A stretch of DNA of 64,000 nucleotides, from positions 36,063,406 through 36,127,405 of the forward strand of contig JAPFBE010000002.1 in assembly GCA_034336665.1 (NCBI GenBank), given 5' to 3'. Both the position numbers and the translations under genes were made by a program. Positions 12,174 through 24,228 of this stretch are shown piece after piece; the first letter of the stretch is position 1; every line of letters begins with the position of its first letter. A model generated the notes under the pieces. The model was given only the letters and a program-made list of their open reading frames with translations. It did no database searches and had not been told where the DNA came from. This DNA is from Luscinia megarhynchos (taxonomy: Eukaryota > Chordata > Aves > Passeriformes > Turdidae).

Positions 12174-13990
12174 TCATTCTCCCTAACATTAATTCATTAA
12201 TTCCTTCATATATAGCTGTGAATTTATTTGACTGGGAGTTAAGTCTGAATTTCTACTTATTAGGGAGGATTAGCATGGCATTTCTTCCCGCTTTGTTAAA
12301 TGGAGGTAATTTACTATCATTTGCCTATACAGGTGTATATAGAGAACCAGATAATGTCTTACAGCTTACACTGCAGAACTATGAAAGCAGAATTCTACAG
12401 AAGCATAGAGACTGAATATGATTTTTTTTTTTTTTACATGGCAAGCTTTATATTAGAGGTCTTTCTCTCTGTGAATACATATATTCTACTGAGACATGGC
12501 CGAAAATAAATTTCACTTATTCAAAACAAATTACTCAATTACATCCCCAGGAAGGCTGCCAACCTAAAAAGTAAATAAATTACATCAGAGTATCTGTAAA
12601 ATTACAACCCAATTTATAGCAAAATTATTTATAGCCAGGGATAACAAAAAAATGCACAACTAATTTTGGGAATTAAAAGAAGAAAATCATTCTTGGTGTA
12701 ATTTGAACAAAATTGATATTCAGCATTGATTTCTAAACATTCAAATATCCTGTACTGATCATTAATAACAATCTCAGCCTCTGTTCAAACTGTCAGGAGG
12801 TATTGCCTTAGCATCATATAACAGTCTAAAGAACAGCAAGACATGCACAATGGCTTTTTTTAATTTTCTGCTGCCCACCCCCATTTCTTTTTTCCACCCT
12901 TTTTTAAAGAAACTAAAAGCATTAACAACTTGATTCCATTTGAAAATTTCAGTGTCAGTAAATAGGCCCACCTACAGCTGCCTCATGTCTCTGGAAAAAT
13001 TGTCCTAAGAGGTTTCTGGGAAACAACTGCTGCAATATCTGTGCAGAACTGCCAAAGAAAGCTAGTATAATGCTTATTTTTTAATTTCTCTACACTCCCT
13101 TCCATCTTCCATCCCAGCAAAACTGCCCAGAAATAGTCCACCTTTCCTCTTCAAGCAACACATCTCTTCACGGCAGTCTTAGAAGAGGAGATTACAAAAT
13201 AATCCTTTATGCAGTACTCTCAGACTGCAATATCTCTTTTTCACAAGATGCAACAGGAGGAGGAGAATTTTCAAACGTTAAGGAAGAGTATTTTTATGAC
13301 AGACACCAGGATGGAGAATAGCTGTGTATTATTCTCTATTCCGTGGACAGACAAGTCATGAACTTCTTGGTGTTTACTAAACACACAAAACAGTAAAATC
13401 CCAACCACTTTTGATGCCAGAGGCAAAATGTTCATCATGTTCTGGAGGCAGGCTTTTATTCATCAACAGCAATCTGTTCAGCACACACAGTAGAAATAAT
13501 TGGGATTTAGATGTTTCAGTTCATTACTTGAAATTTTGAATCCCTATTGATCTACTGCTTTGTCTTTTCACCCTTGTCTTTAAGAAAGCTCATTGTTTCA
13601 AATTAATTAATAGTTGTGATTTAGATCTTGTAAAATAGTTTGCTCCAATCAATATTAACCTTTAAACATTTATTGCATATATTTTTTGTTTCACTCTTAC
13701 ACCACTCTAAATATCAGTTGATTAGTGTTAGGTATAGGCAATGCACAGAGGAAATATGCAATGTGTGTAAAGGAAAAAGTTACATAGAGATAAATGCTAT
13801 CCAATGTCCCCAGTAGAAATACTTGCAATTCAAAACCAAACAAATCTAAATTATTTACAGAAAAATCCCACACACATCCTAGACTTTGAAAGAATACAAG
13901 GGCAAGAATTGAATGACATTGCAATAGGAAATGCTTACTACAGCCCTCTGTAACAGTCACAGTAAGACACAAGCAAGATGTTGCCATTAC

Positions 13991-14023
13991 CTTCAACATC
14001 TGGAAAAAGTGCCTCCAAATTGC
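13991..14023 (-). CDS. Candidate coding exon of proposed minus-strand gene
   Basis: A 33-nt minus-strand segment between acceptor CATTCACTGAG and a strong donor TTGAAG|gtaatggc. Starting with two bases it reads NLEALFPDVE and ends in phase 1. Those phases fit the 16877 exon upstream and the 10952 exon downstream. Its short length means an open frame alone carries little weight. The support is the donor and the phase chain. Confidence 0.35.
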
Positions 14024-14127
14024 CTCAGTGAATGTGATGTGTACTCTTGAAGAAACAGGCAGGTATTAATCCCTACAGTGCTAACAAGAAGAGATGCCCT
14101 AATCACACAATTATTTTGTGACTAGTC

Positions 14128-14215
14128 TGCAACTTAAAGGTTGGTAGGGACGGAAAAGGGAGGAAGAGGTGGAGGAAAGAAAGAGGCATGGAAAGAAAAG
14201 AGAAAGGAAAATGTA
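14128..14215 (+). repeat. Polypurine tract
   Basis: About 88 bases almost entirely A and G, with a few T or C interruptions, before an AT-rich segment. It is low-complexity. Homopurine strands can form triplex structures, but mirror symmetry is poor here. Confidence 0.6.
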
Positions 14216-15021
14216 AATGAAGTAATACTATACATCACAGTTTCTCAGCAGCTTTCAGTTCAAACAGAGTAGTCAGAGGTTAATTTAAAAATTATTACTG
14301 AAAACTCAAGAAAAGAGAAACAACTCTGAAGAGCCATTCTCATATGCAGGGGTGAAACAAGGCTTGATAGTGTTATTCATCTGTAGAACGGGTTTAAACT
14401 GGGAATTCAGCTTGGTACCTTACTTGAAGCCTAAATTATGTACTACAGCACCACACATATGAGACTTCCCTACTTTTCTAAATACTTGCAACTTCCCTTT
14501 TCTTATAGCTGTTATTTAGAAACACAGTTTACAATAAAGAGTTAAAGTTTAAAAGGAGGTACAGTTTAAAAAAAAAAATCCAAAATTTGGAGTTAGTAAA
14601 AAGTTACATTGAGCAACATGACTTGTCATCAATAGAAACACTCATTACTCAGGAAATCATTCCCTTCACAAGGATAGCACATTCTTAATATTATGGTTAA
14701 ACTCTAAGCTAGGCATCTGTGTGGTACAGAAAAGGCAGCTATAATCCTGTTTCACCAGTTTCCCACATCCATGTCTAAGGTTACAATATATATTCCACAG
14801 GAATGTGAATACTTGACTTACTGATTGCATGCAAACTGTGTGTAATGCATGGAAAAATATACTGGTATTTACCAGCAACTTCACAAAATTATACTGGTGG
14901 GTTTTTTTCTCATTCCAATATCTGTCAGAATGTGGGTTGTTTTGTGATATTGAGGTCCAGGGCAGGAAGGTGACAGAGGAAGATGGTAAAAATGGGTGTC
15001 AATTTTCAGCAAGTCTTACAT

Positions 15022-15064
15022 TTGCCACAAAAGAACCTACCACAAAAGGACCTACCACAAAAGC
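15022..15064 (+). repeat. 15-bp tandem repeat, about 2.7 copies
   Basis: The unit CCACAAAAGAACCTA occurs twice with one or two changes and then a third partial time. It is a short, imperfect minisatellite seed. No associated gene is seen. Confidence 0.7.
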
Positions 15065-16876
15065 CCTGTTGGTAACCCTTAGTTTTGTTCCAGCACTTGG
15101 TTGTCCTCATGAGTAGGCTAAATGTAAAGTTCATTATCTTGTGTTGACTCTGGTCCATAAACCCTGAAGTCATGGCTGAAAAACAGCACAGCTTTAGCAG
15201 GAGAGACAGATTCTTCCCAAACTAATTTATGTTCTCCAGCATTTTATTTAGACTAAAGCCCAAGAGCTAAAGACCACACACTACCAATTCATTTTGTATG
15301 TGGGCAGAAGGAAAAAAACAACCAAAGCTTAGACTCCTGCATCTTGAACTACTGCTCCACACATTAAAGAGAGGAGAGCCAGAGCCAGCTTCATATCTCT
15401 TTATCTTTCCAATAGGCTTCACAAGGCAGTGAAAAAATCCCCAAAGGTATGACTGAGGTACTCATGAAAACCAGTTTGGGGCTGTAAATAGGCAACTTCA
15501 CTGCTCACTGCTTCAAGTTCCCTTCTGCAGCATTACTTCTGGTCTGATTTGATAACTTCTCTCTGTACATCCCCTTTAAACAATGTCTGTTGTAAATCCT
15601 AAATCTTCCCTGTTCCTTGAAAAGTGATTTAAATCCAGGACACAGGTATGTAAATGCCATTCTTTCCTTCAGTTTTATTTGAGATGTTTTGTTTTCAAGC
15701 TACAAGAAATTAAAAAAAACTGAACAATGTAATAAAAATAAATGTATTTTTCTTTTTTTAATTGTATTGTTTCTATACCCAACTTTTTAATGTGTTAGCC
15801 TTACTTTGCTACCAAGGGAGAGAGGTATGGAAGACAGCAGCATGCCTATGGAATATGGAAATGGCTGACTGGCCATTAACTCAGGTCGTGTGCCTGTTCA
15901 CTCACTGCTAAGACACTGTGATCCCAAAATACCTTTTTCTTTCATTCTTGTGCAATTTGATGCTAGCTATTGACTGCCCTATGTTCGTTCTTACACCATT
16001 CTACATCTTGTTACAGACAGGTGTCCTGGTTATTAGAATAAATTCTACATTACTGAATCAGAGTTAACACAGTTAGGAATGTCTGGACACTTGGAGGTTG
16101 CAAGACAAAATCAAAGGTGTTTTAATCCAATGAACTTAATGCTTCACTACATTCTCAAGAAATCATCTCAACAACTATACCAATTTCTAATGGCTACTGT
16201 CAAGTTTCTGAAGCTACTCAGCTACACAGCCTCAACATTCACAAAACCAACTTCTATGAATAAATGAATATAATGTCCTTAGGTCCATTTGCAGGTTGCA
16301 GACCCGCTTGGTATGGATTAAGGAGATTCTACTCTATTATGTCTTAATTTAAGACACTAAAGTATGTATGCTGCCCAGATTGCATACAACACTTCTCACT
16401 ACTAAATGGAGTAAGAACTACAAAGTAAATTCAGCAACAACATTAATTCAATCCATACAAAATCTTATGGAGGAGCAGAGGGCAAAGAATTTCTACATTT
16501 CAGGCTCCAATTTGCAAGTTTTATGCTGTTAGTTTAAAACTATACTGGTGCACTGACTTTAAATTTCTCAGCTATGTCAGAAGTTTAATATTTTTAAAAT
16601 TTTTCAATTAAAAATCCTTTTTTTTTAAAAAGGTGGGGTTTTCTTACTTCTCCACAATTATATCTCAGTTTTACCACAATCATGCAGAAGGATCAAACAC
16701 TGAGAACATTGGGCACATAATATAAGAAATATGCTAACAATTCATTCAATACTGCTGATTAAAAAGCCAAATTTTCTTTTAAGAAACATTTTCTAGAAAT
16801 ATTAAGATTCACAGGCAATGCGAGCACCCAGTATGGCTATGTGGAGAAATGTCTTCTCACTCTTATCTCTTCTTAC

Positions 16877-16940
16877 CTACGTTACACAGAGAATACTGAG
16901 CTTTCTCTCTAATGATTGCAATGCCTCCATGATTCAAGGC
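16877..16940 (-). CDS. Candidate coding exon of proposed minus-strand gene
   Basis: 64 nt on the minus strand with donor AACGTAG|gtaagaag and acceptor TTTTAATACACAG. Only one frame is open: ALNHGGIAIIREKAQYSLCN and one Val, beginning in phase 0 and ending in phase 1. Both phases agree with the neighbours at 17893 and 13991. The exon contains a CpG, which is scarce in the surrounding DNA. The acceptor has a poor pyrimidine tract. Protein unknown. Confidence 0.42.
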
Positions 16941-17586
16941 CTGTGTATTAAAATGACCTTTCATTCCCATTTCCTTTAATGTTTCAAAATCAGAAACAAA
17001 ATGCAGTCAAGTATTAATATCACCTTTTTAGGCAGGACTACAGAAATTTAAGGTGAATCAGGCTAAAGATGTTAAATTGCAACTATCATGACATACTTCA
17101 AGAAATTCTGCACCTGCAACATCACAGTAATTTTAAAAGGACAAGATACAGTTTTCTTTAAGACAGCAAATCACAAGAAAAGTCAGCGTCATGTTAGAGT
17201 AGAAAGGAGAATTTAAGTCATCAGAGCCAATATCATGGTTTCACAAATTCTAAAGCTTTTTCTGAGAATAGATTTGTAGCTAGTGCCCTTCCAAACAAAG
17301 TGTACCTTATTTCAGAAAACCAAAGAATTTTTATGAAAAGCAGGCTGCTCAAATATAAAAGCCTGAAATTCTGAGGGTCTAACAACGAATACTATATTTA
17401 CCATACAAAATAGTATTTTAGCATAAGCACAATATGCACAGGTATACATGCATCTGGATGGCCAGGACATTTTGCAAAAAAGAAAGCAAAAATACAACCA
17501 CCCATAAAGCTTTTTTGAATTATGCAAAGGCTATCCTGAAAGATAAAACATATAGAGAACAATAATGACAAAACAATTTTCACACC

Positions 17587-17710
17587 CCCTTCAGAGCTGG
17601 AAGGGTCTCACCACAAGGATCACCGAAGCCAGGTCTTAAGTGAATGGCCCTGACAGGGATCAAACTCACAACCTTGGTGTTATTAGCACCACACCCCAAC
17701 CAACTAAGGT
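17587..17710 (-). repeat. tRNA-derived SINE of the TguSINE1 type
   Basis: On the minus strand, 17645-17710 is a degenerate tRNA-Ile(AAT) sequence. It has an A-box-like TTAGTTGG near 17699-17708, an anticodon loop CTAATAA at 17680-17686 and a B-box-like GAGTTTGATCCC at 17656-17667. After the tRNA part comes a tail with TCGGTGATCCTTGTGG and ACCCTTCCAGCTC, which resembles the CR1 3' end. A tRNA-Ile head plus CR1 tail is the known structure of TguSINE1, a songbird SINE mobilised by CR1 machinery. The acceptor-stem 5' half is missing or decayed, so it is not a functional tRNA. Family assignment is from memory. Confidence 0.82.
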
Positions 17711-17892
17711 AATATTAAATTCATTTGCTAGACAAGAGCTATACAGTCATATATTCACAAATCTATAGTAAGATAGTCATTACATCTTCAACCAAAAACA
17801 AAGTACACAATTAATACTAATGCATTTGGTTTATTTTGTCCATACAGTACAGTAAGAAAAAAAATACCTTGTTAAGGTTAAAGGCATTTTAC

Positions 17893-18008
17893 CTTGAAAA
17901 CTTCTGTGAAAATTTTAGGCAGATTATCTGCTAGTGAAATATTATTTCCCTGAGGCTTTGCTTTTCTATCCCCTTCTGTTTTTCTTTTGTTTTCTTCAGT
18001 CTTTATCT
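17893..18008 (-). CDS. Candidate coding exon of proposed minus-strand gene
   Basis: A 116-nt minus-strand segment with acceptor ATGCCTTTCCAG and donor TTTCAAG|gtaaaatg. Only one frame is open. It starts with two bases, begins IKTEENKRKTEGDRKAKPQG (charged, probably disordered), continues with NNISLADNLPKIFTEVFK (amphipathic, helix-like), and ends in phase 0. The exon at 27531 ends in phase 1 and the next exon at 16877 begins in phase 0, so both junctions fit. Protein unknown. Confidence 0.42.
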
Positions 18009-19835
18009 CTGGAAAGGCATGAGCTATATGCAAAATTCAATTCAATCATTTTGTTTAAGCCATGCAAATACTGAGAAACATACTTCCATTTAGAGAGAGC
18101 AGCCAAACACAATTGTATAATAATTCATTTCACATAGCTGGAGAGAAGGGACTTAATGCTAAACTCTATGCCGTGATTGTCCTGTTGATCAACTTACATG
18201 GTGTAAAGGTAGCTACTTTGAAGCCTTCAGCTAAAAACCACTTTCAAGAACTCTCTTATTCATTATAACTGCAAGTAAAATTAGACCCTGGAATAAATGC
18301 CATACATTTTAGCTATTAATACAACCAATTAAAACATCAATATTAACTGCAGTAACAGTAATGAGGTACCACATTCTTCATGTGTTTCTCACTAGGTGCT
18401 AATTTTTTCAGAAAAGCCTCCTGTCCCCTCAGAAATGCTCTGTCACCCTGTGGCTATTTTTATTGCCAATTAATTGGTAATTAGGTGCAAGAAATGCTGC
18501 TTATGACTCACATATCTAGAATATAGTGATCTAAAACTAAAACACAACAGAAAAAGTTTTAATTGCTCTATGTCCATTTTAACTAGGCTAAATCTTAGAA
18601 AATAAGGTGGGTGCTTGACTGATAGGTCCTTATTGAGCAATAGATTCCTCAGGAAATATTCTAGTTTCTTTTAATCCTTTTATAACAATATTATTTCTAT
18701 GATTTATGTTTCTCCTCTAAGAACACTAACTCTCTCTTCAGCATTAAAAATATCTGTCACCTTAAACACTTGCATCCAGCTTTTTGAGTAATCTACAGTG
18801 GAAGGTATTTTCCTGCTGCCCCACAAGAAGACACCTGCACAGAATTGTGGGCTGCTAGAAATAAGGATATGAAAATGTAAGAGTTTCTGCACTCAAAAAG
18901 GAAAAATAAAACTTCTGTCTCTTCCTCAGTGGCAGATCTAGAGGCTTTAAATGACTGATGGGGCTCCTAAAGCTTATACCTGTAGTTTCACTGCTTTGTC
19001 AGCTCCTCTTGTACATATCCAAAGTTCTGTATCTGTTGATTTTGAATGCCTCATATGGCAGGAGAATGACATCTTAAAGGACCAAAGGAGTTACTCATGA
19101 CATCTGCCTTCAAGGTCGCTGGTACCAGTTACTTTGAATCATCTCTTTGACACTCTGCACGAGTGGAAGTCTCCAGGATCTTTTGAAATGCTAAATACTT
19201 AAACAACAAAGCTATGATTAATCAAAATGTCTAAATTTTGGCTTAAATCCACTTGTTTAGCCCATCCTATCTGTCCAAATAAATTAAACCTATGACTTCA
19301 GAAGGGAGAAGAAATAAGATCAACTCCCCATCTTTGTAGCAATGCTTTGTACTTGGCAAATTTTTTGCTTAATGTTGTTTCTCCTTAAGAAGGAATATGA
19401 GGTATCGTCATCTAATTTTTTTCTTTTTTTATGTGAGAAAGCATGAAAGCCAGGAAAACTTTCAAGATACTGCATGTATTTTGCATGTAGGTACCCAATC
19501 TACATTTTGACATGTAAATAATATAACAAATTCAGAGAACAAATGTGCCTTAACCTTTCTAGATACATTCCGTCTGCTAAACTATCTACTCAAGTCTACA
19601 AAGAAAAGTGTAAAAATCATGTACATTTTCAAAACTCTGCATGCAACAGAAAAAAAGAATAAGCATTTCTCTTGTGAATTGGTCTGCACATTCCAGAAGA
19701 GTTCTATTGCTTAATAATAAAATCTTTCCCATCAAGTAAAAAAAAACAAAAACGCATGTGTTAATTGAACTAATTTAAGATGTACTAGGTTAAAAATAAA
19801 TTAAGATAACTGTGATGGCTATGATCAGAGAGATC
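18009..19835. other. AT-rich unique DNA, no gene seen
   Basis: No repeat family, RNA gene or supported exon. It would be part of the 9.5-kb intron between the candidate exons at 17893 and 27531. Confidence 0.45.
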
Positions 19836-20182
19836 AAAATCACGGAATCATTGAGATTAGAAAGTTACCTCTCAAAATTATGGAGTCCTAACCCCCTGCT
19901 TAAGGGGCATCAGCTGGGGTACATTGTCCAGAGCTTTCTCTAACTGACTCCTGAGTGTGTCCAAAATGAGGACTCCACAACATCTCTGTCACTCTGCTTG
20001 GCTTCCCTCACAGCAGAACAGTGTTCTCTTGTGTTCAAATGAAACTTTGTATATATGAACTTCTGCCCATTGCCTCTTGTCCCCTCACTGGCATTGCTGC
20101 AGAGACTGCCTCCATCTTCATTCCCTCCCATCAGGTATTCATACATGTTAGATTACCCTTGAGCCTTCTCAGGCTGCAGAGA
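19836..20182 (-). repeat. CR1 LINE 3' fragment
   Basis: The sequence runs from a CR1 terminal end (AATCACGGAATCATTGAGA) through reversed CR1 3' blocks such as CTTCTGCCCATTGCCTCTTG and GAGCCTTCTCAGGCTGCAGA. It is minus-oriented and diverged. The CR1 homology stops near 20182, where LTR-related sequence takes over, so the insertion of one element probably removed or separated the rest of the other. Confidence 0.78.
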
Positions 20183-20214
20183 TGGGAAGGATCACCTCCC
20201 CGACCTGCTTCTGG

Positions 20215-20626
20215 CCTCCTTTACTACAATGGGGCATTATGGGGTCAGCCTCTTGTCCCCTAGCACCCAGAGCCAAGGCATCATGAGCTGGCCACAGGCA
20301 GGGCCCATTCCCCACCCCTCTGCATCACTGAGGGGGAGGAGGTGGAGAAAATCAAGAGTAAAACTTAGCGCAGAAGAAGGGAGGAGTGGGGTGAAGACGT
20401 TTTATTTCTCCTTACCCTACTCTAATTTGATTGGCAATAAATTAAACTAATCTGCCCAAGCCAGGTCTGTTTTGCTCATGACAGTAACAGGTCACTGCTC
20501 TCTCCTGATCCTTGTCTCAGTCCGTGGGTCTTGGACTGTATTTTCTCTCTCCAGTCCAGCTGAGGAAGGGAGAGAGAAAGCAGCTTTGGTGGGCACCTAG
20601 CATCCAGCCAGGGACAACCCACCACA
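20215..20626 (+). mobile_element. Partial solo LTR of an avian endogenous retrovirus
   Basis: The 3' part of a long passerine LTR. It carries a polyadenylation signal AATAAA at 20436-20441. The right end has GGTGGGCACCTAGCATCCAG and finishes in ACCCACCACA at 20626, as in a common songbird ERV family. The 5' limit is uncertain because the element is 5'-deleted against the neighbouring CR1. No retroviral coding sequence adjoins, so it is a solo or truncated LTR. Only regulatory remnants remain. Confidence 0.65.
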
Positions 20627-22830
20627 CCTACTTAAAAGTGTACATGGAAATCTTAATTTTTTAATGTCTGTATTTCCACAAGTACACTTATGTTATGCAG
20701 TACTACAGAAAGGTTACTTTAATGGGTTGCTCTCTTAAAAATATGTCCTGAAAAAAATCATCAAGAATATGCCTATCTTGATCCACAAATTGATGTAACT
20801 CAGATTTCCCCAAATGCAATGAACATCCTTTTCCTAAATAATGAATATGAATACTCCCATGTATTATACATTCATGATCACTGAGAAGTAGAGTGGTCCC
20901 TCTGGAATGAGGAAGATTGAAATTTTCCCACTGAATGAAATAACATGTTCATATTGCAGCATTTCATCTCTGTCCCATAGGAACTTGGCACATTTTAGTG
21001 GTCAGTTTGCATTGACTTGATGGAGATTAAAGGTTATGTACTGGGTCTTTGCATCCAAATATTCTCAGAACCATTTAAATTAATTATTTACCCCTCTCGT
21101 GGCAGAAATTTTCTCCAGCCTATAAAAATAAAGCCTTGTTCATGTTATGAAAACTGACATATTTCTCTAAAACATATGTTCTTTATTTCTGGATCTTCCA
21201 TAACCTCCTGTAACATAAGCACATAGATATGTGTATCTTAAAAAAAAAAGTTTAGACTTTCTAGGTGATCCATTTAGCCAATATCAAAACTAACTTGTAT
21301 TTACATTTAAAAAAAGAAAAAAACACTCCTCTGTGAATCTACAATTTCATGTTGAATTGTACTACATAGAAGTAGATGGTCAAAGCTACATGAAGTGAAT
21401 ACTAAGTTTTACCATATATCCTTATTTAATATTTAAAGAACTTTTATTATTAGATCATGTACCAAACATTCCCTAGTTGACAATATTTCAAAAAGATCAC
21501 AAAATGGAAGTAAAGCCTGAAGATAACTGGTATAATTGAATCAATTAAAATATTGAAAACTAAAGTCCCAGAAACATATAATTAGTGAAAAATGTGTACA
21601 CTTTTTTTACCTCATTAAGAATGAAAAAAACATACTGATTATTCTTTTTCTGTAAATGAATAATTTGAAAGGCCCATGAAGGAGCTGTTTGTGCTAGAAA
21701 CTGAATCAAGTCTAACTTAAATTCATTGGCAATAGTTGCATAATTATTCTACCTCCAACCTCAATGAAAACTAGCTAAAGGTAGTTAAGCAGCTCTAGAT
21801 TAAAGCCAACTCAGAGGTTTTGACTCATTCCTCTTTGACGTTGAAAAAATGTTTGAATGAGTATTATCTTTCTTTATCTCTCTGGTAGTTTCATACATTT
21901 GAGTTTAGGAAAGTAGATGAGAGACAGAAAGCACCTGCTCCTGAATAGATATATGTGGAAATTCATAGCTATACTGAAAAATAAATGCTCTTTATAAAAT
22001 CAGAGGAAGTGGTGTATTCTCCATCAGGCTAAAAATTCTACATCTACATCTATTTTTTTTTTTTTGGTGTGCAATATTCATGCATGCAGGAATACATCAG
22101 TGAGGATTTTCAAGATCCAGAGTTTAAAAATAAAATAAAAACTTAAGAAAAAAAATTTTAAAAAAAGGAAACTGGATCTTCAGGAGCAGTTTCTGTCATG
22201 GTACATAAAGCTTACATGAAAATATGTAAGGCCATCAAAAAGATCTCAAGAATATAAGCTTTACAAATAAACTACAAAATTTCTCTAGACAAGAAAGGAA
22301 GTACAAATCTCAATAATAATTACAGGAAGATATTGAATGCCAAGCAATATCATACAATGCTACACAATTAAGATGAAGAGCATCCTCACATCTGTTGAAA
22401 GAAATTTGCTTACTTACTAAATGTCATGTAGATTTTTCATATTTTTAGAATAAATACATAATTATGTACTATTTTTAAACAAAATACTGATTTTTGACTA
22501 TTTACTCCAATTGTTCTCTCTTAATCCTCTTTCCTCAGTCTTCCCTTCACAACCAAAAGAGAAGTATCAAAAATTTCATGATTTCCTCTGATACTAATTT
22601 TTCTTAGTTCGTGTTCTGCTTAGGGGAACTTTGTGATATATGAAACAGAACAATATTAAGGCCTAAATGGCACTTGGTTTAGAATCACCTGGATTTCTCA
22701 GTATAATAAATAATTCTCCCCCTGAAATCTAGACTCCATAAAGTAAACCTGAAGTAACAATACTGAATACTATACCAAGAAATGTGATCCAGAGAATCTG
22801 TTCCAATGCTGTTATTCAAAAGCCAGTACA
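20627..22830. other. AT-rich unique DNA, no supported gene
   Basis: Mostly featureless. One 39-nt minus-strand segment (21612-21650) has donor AATGAG|gtaaaaaa and an acceptor ATTCATTTACAG with two open frames. It is too short to support alone. Confidence 0.45.
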
Positions 22831-23934
22831 GCTTCACCAAGAGCAAGTCCTGCCTGACCAGTCCAGTGGCTTTCTATGACAGTCTGTCAGGGTCTTGTCT
22901 ATGACAGCATCCATGTGCTAGGGAAGAGTGACAGCTGTCATTTATCTGAGCTTCTATAAAGCATTTGGCATGGTTCCTCACAACATCCCTCTCCCTAAAC
23001 TAAAGAGAAATGGGTTCTATGGATGGACTTTTAGATGGAGAAGGTAGTGGTTGAAGTGTCATGTACAGAGGGTAGTGGTCAGTGGCTCAGAGTCCCAATG
23101 GAGTCCCCTCAGGGGTCTGTATTGAGACCAATATTACTTAATATCTTAACTAAGGACAGACAAAGGGGTTGAGTACACCTCTAGAAAATCTGCCGATGAC
23201 AAGAAGCTGAGGGATATGGTTTTCACCCCTGTAGGATGACATACCATTCAGAGGGATCTGGACAAGCTCATAAAAGTGGGCCAGTAGGTATTTCATGTGG
23301 TTTAACCAGACCAAGTTCCAGGTGCTGCACCTGGGTCAGCGCAATCCCCGGTACCAGCACAGGGGGATGAGCAGATCAGAGCAGCCCTGCCCAGAAGGAC
23401 CTGGGGGTGCTGGGGGATGAGAGGCTGGACAGGACCCAGCCATGGACACTCAGAAAGCCAAGCATGTCCTGGGCTGCATACAAAGCAGCTTGGGCAGCAG
23501 GGGAGGGAGGGGATTCTGCCCCTCTGCTCTGCTGAGACTCCACCTGCAGTGCTGCATCTGCCTCTGGGGCCTCGTGCTGGATATAGCAGGACTGGGACTT
23601 GCTGGAGTGAGTCCAGAGGAGGATACCAAGTTGTCTAGAGGGATGAAGCACCTGTCCTACAAAGAAAGGGTGAGAGAATTGGGCTGAGCCTGGAGAAGGC
23701 TTTGAGGTGACCTAATTGCAGCCTTCTGGTACGTAAAGGGATCCTACAAGAAAGATGAAGGGGGACTTTTACAAGGGCATGTAGTGGCAAGACAAGAGGG
23801 ACTGGTTTCAAAATGGAAGAAAGTAGTTTTAGATTAGATATTGGGTCAAAATTCTCTACTCTGTGAGTGGTGAGACACTGGAACAGGTTGCCCAGAGAAG
23901 TTGTGGATGCCTCATGCCTGGAAGTGCCAGGTAG
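22831..23934 (+). pseudogene. CR1 LINE with decayed reverse-transcriptase C-terminus and 3' region
   Basis: About 1.1 kb in plus orientation follows the CR1 ORF2 consensus. It opens with AGCTTCACCAAGAGCAAGTC and CCTGCCTGACCAG, then CTCAGGGGTCTGTATTG and GAAAATCTGCCGATGACAAG (around the polymerase active-site region). Later come GTGCTGCACCTGGGTCAGCG and CCTGGGCTGCATACAAAG, and finally the 3' untranslated blocks (ACACTGGAACAGGTTGCCC). Stops and indels break the frame, so it is a dead copy. It ends near 23934, before the CR1 terminal repeat, where LTR-like sequence begins. Open frames in both directions between 23376 and 23687 are by-products of this element. Confidence 0.88.
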
Positions 23935-23936
23935 TG

Positions 23937-24228
23937 GCGAAACTGTCTACCATTGTTAATTGTCTCAGGGTCCATGGTGAGCATTTTTGCATGTGAATTA
24001 CCCTCTCTTTAGCACACTATTGTTATTAATATTGTGGCTGTTACTATTACTTTCCTTAACTCATTGCTGTTTTAAGTAAAGTGATCTCCTCTGAACCTGT
24101 AATCTTAACCTTTTGTGCCTCCAATTCTCAAGTCCATCCCATTGCAGTGGGAAGGAGAAGGGGAAGGCAGGTGTGAGGTGGTGTGAGGGAGCAGTGTGTG
24201 GTTTGGGACACTCTCAGTGGGAGCACTG
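23937..24228 (+). mobile_element. Partial LTR (3' half) of an avian endogenous retrovirus
   Basis: This sequence starts where the CR1 copy breaks off. It contains LTR-like blocks such as AATTGTCTCAGGGTCCATGG, a run of TTATTAATATT and TTACTATTAC motifs, TTGTGCCTCCAATTCTC, and a G-rich 3' portion. It resembles the 3' half of a passerine ERV LTR. No internal retroviral sequence and no clear terminal CA or target duplication are visible. The boundaries are approximate. Confidence 0.55.

Noticed and set aside
17645..17710. Functional tRNA-Ile gene
   Set aside because: The B box is altered, the acceptor-stem 5' half is missing and a CR1-like tail follows, so it is the head of a SINE.
23376..23687. 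Three overlapping frames of 73-91 codons
   Set aside because: They fall inside the decayed CR1 reverse-transcriptase region.
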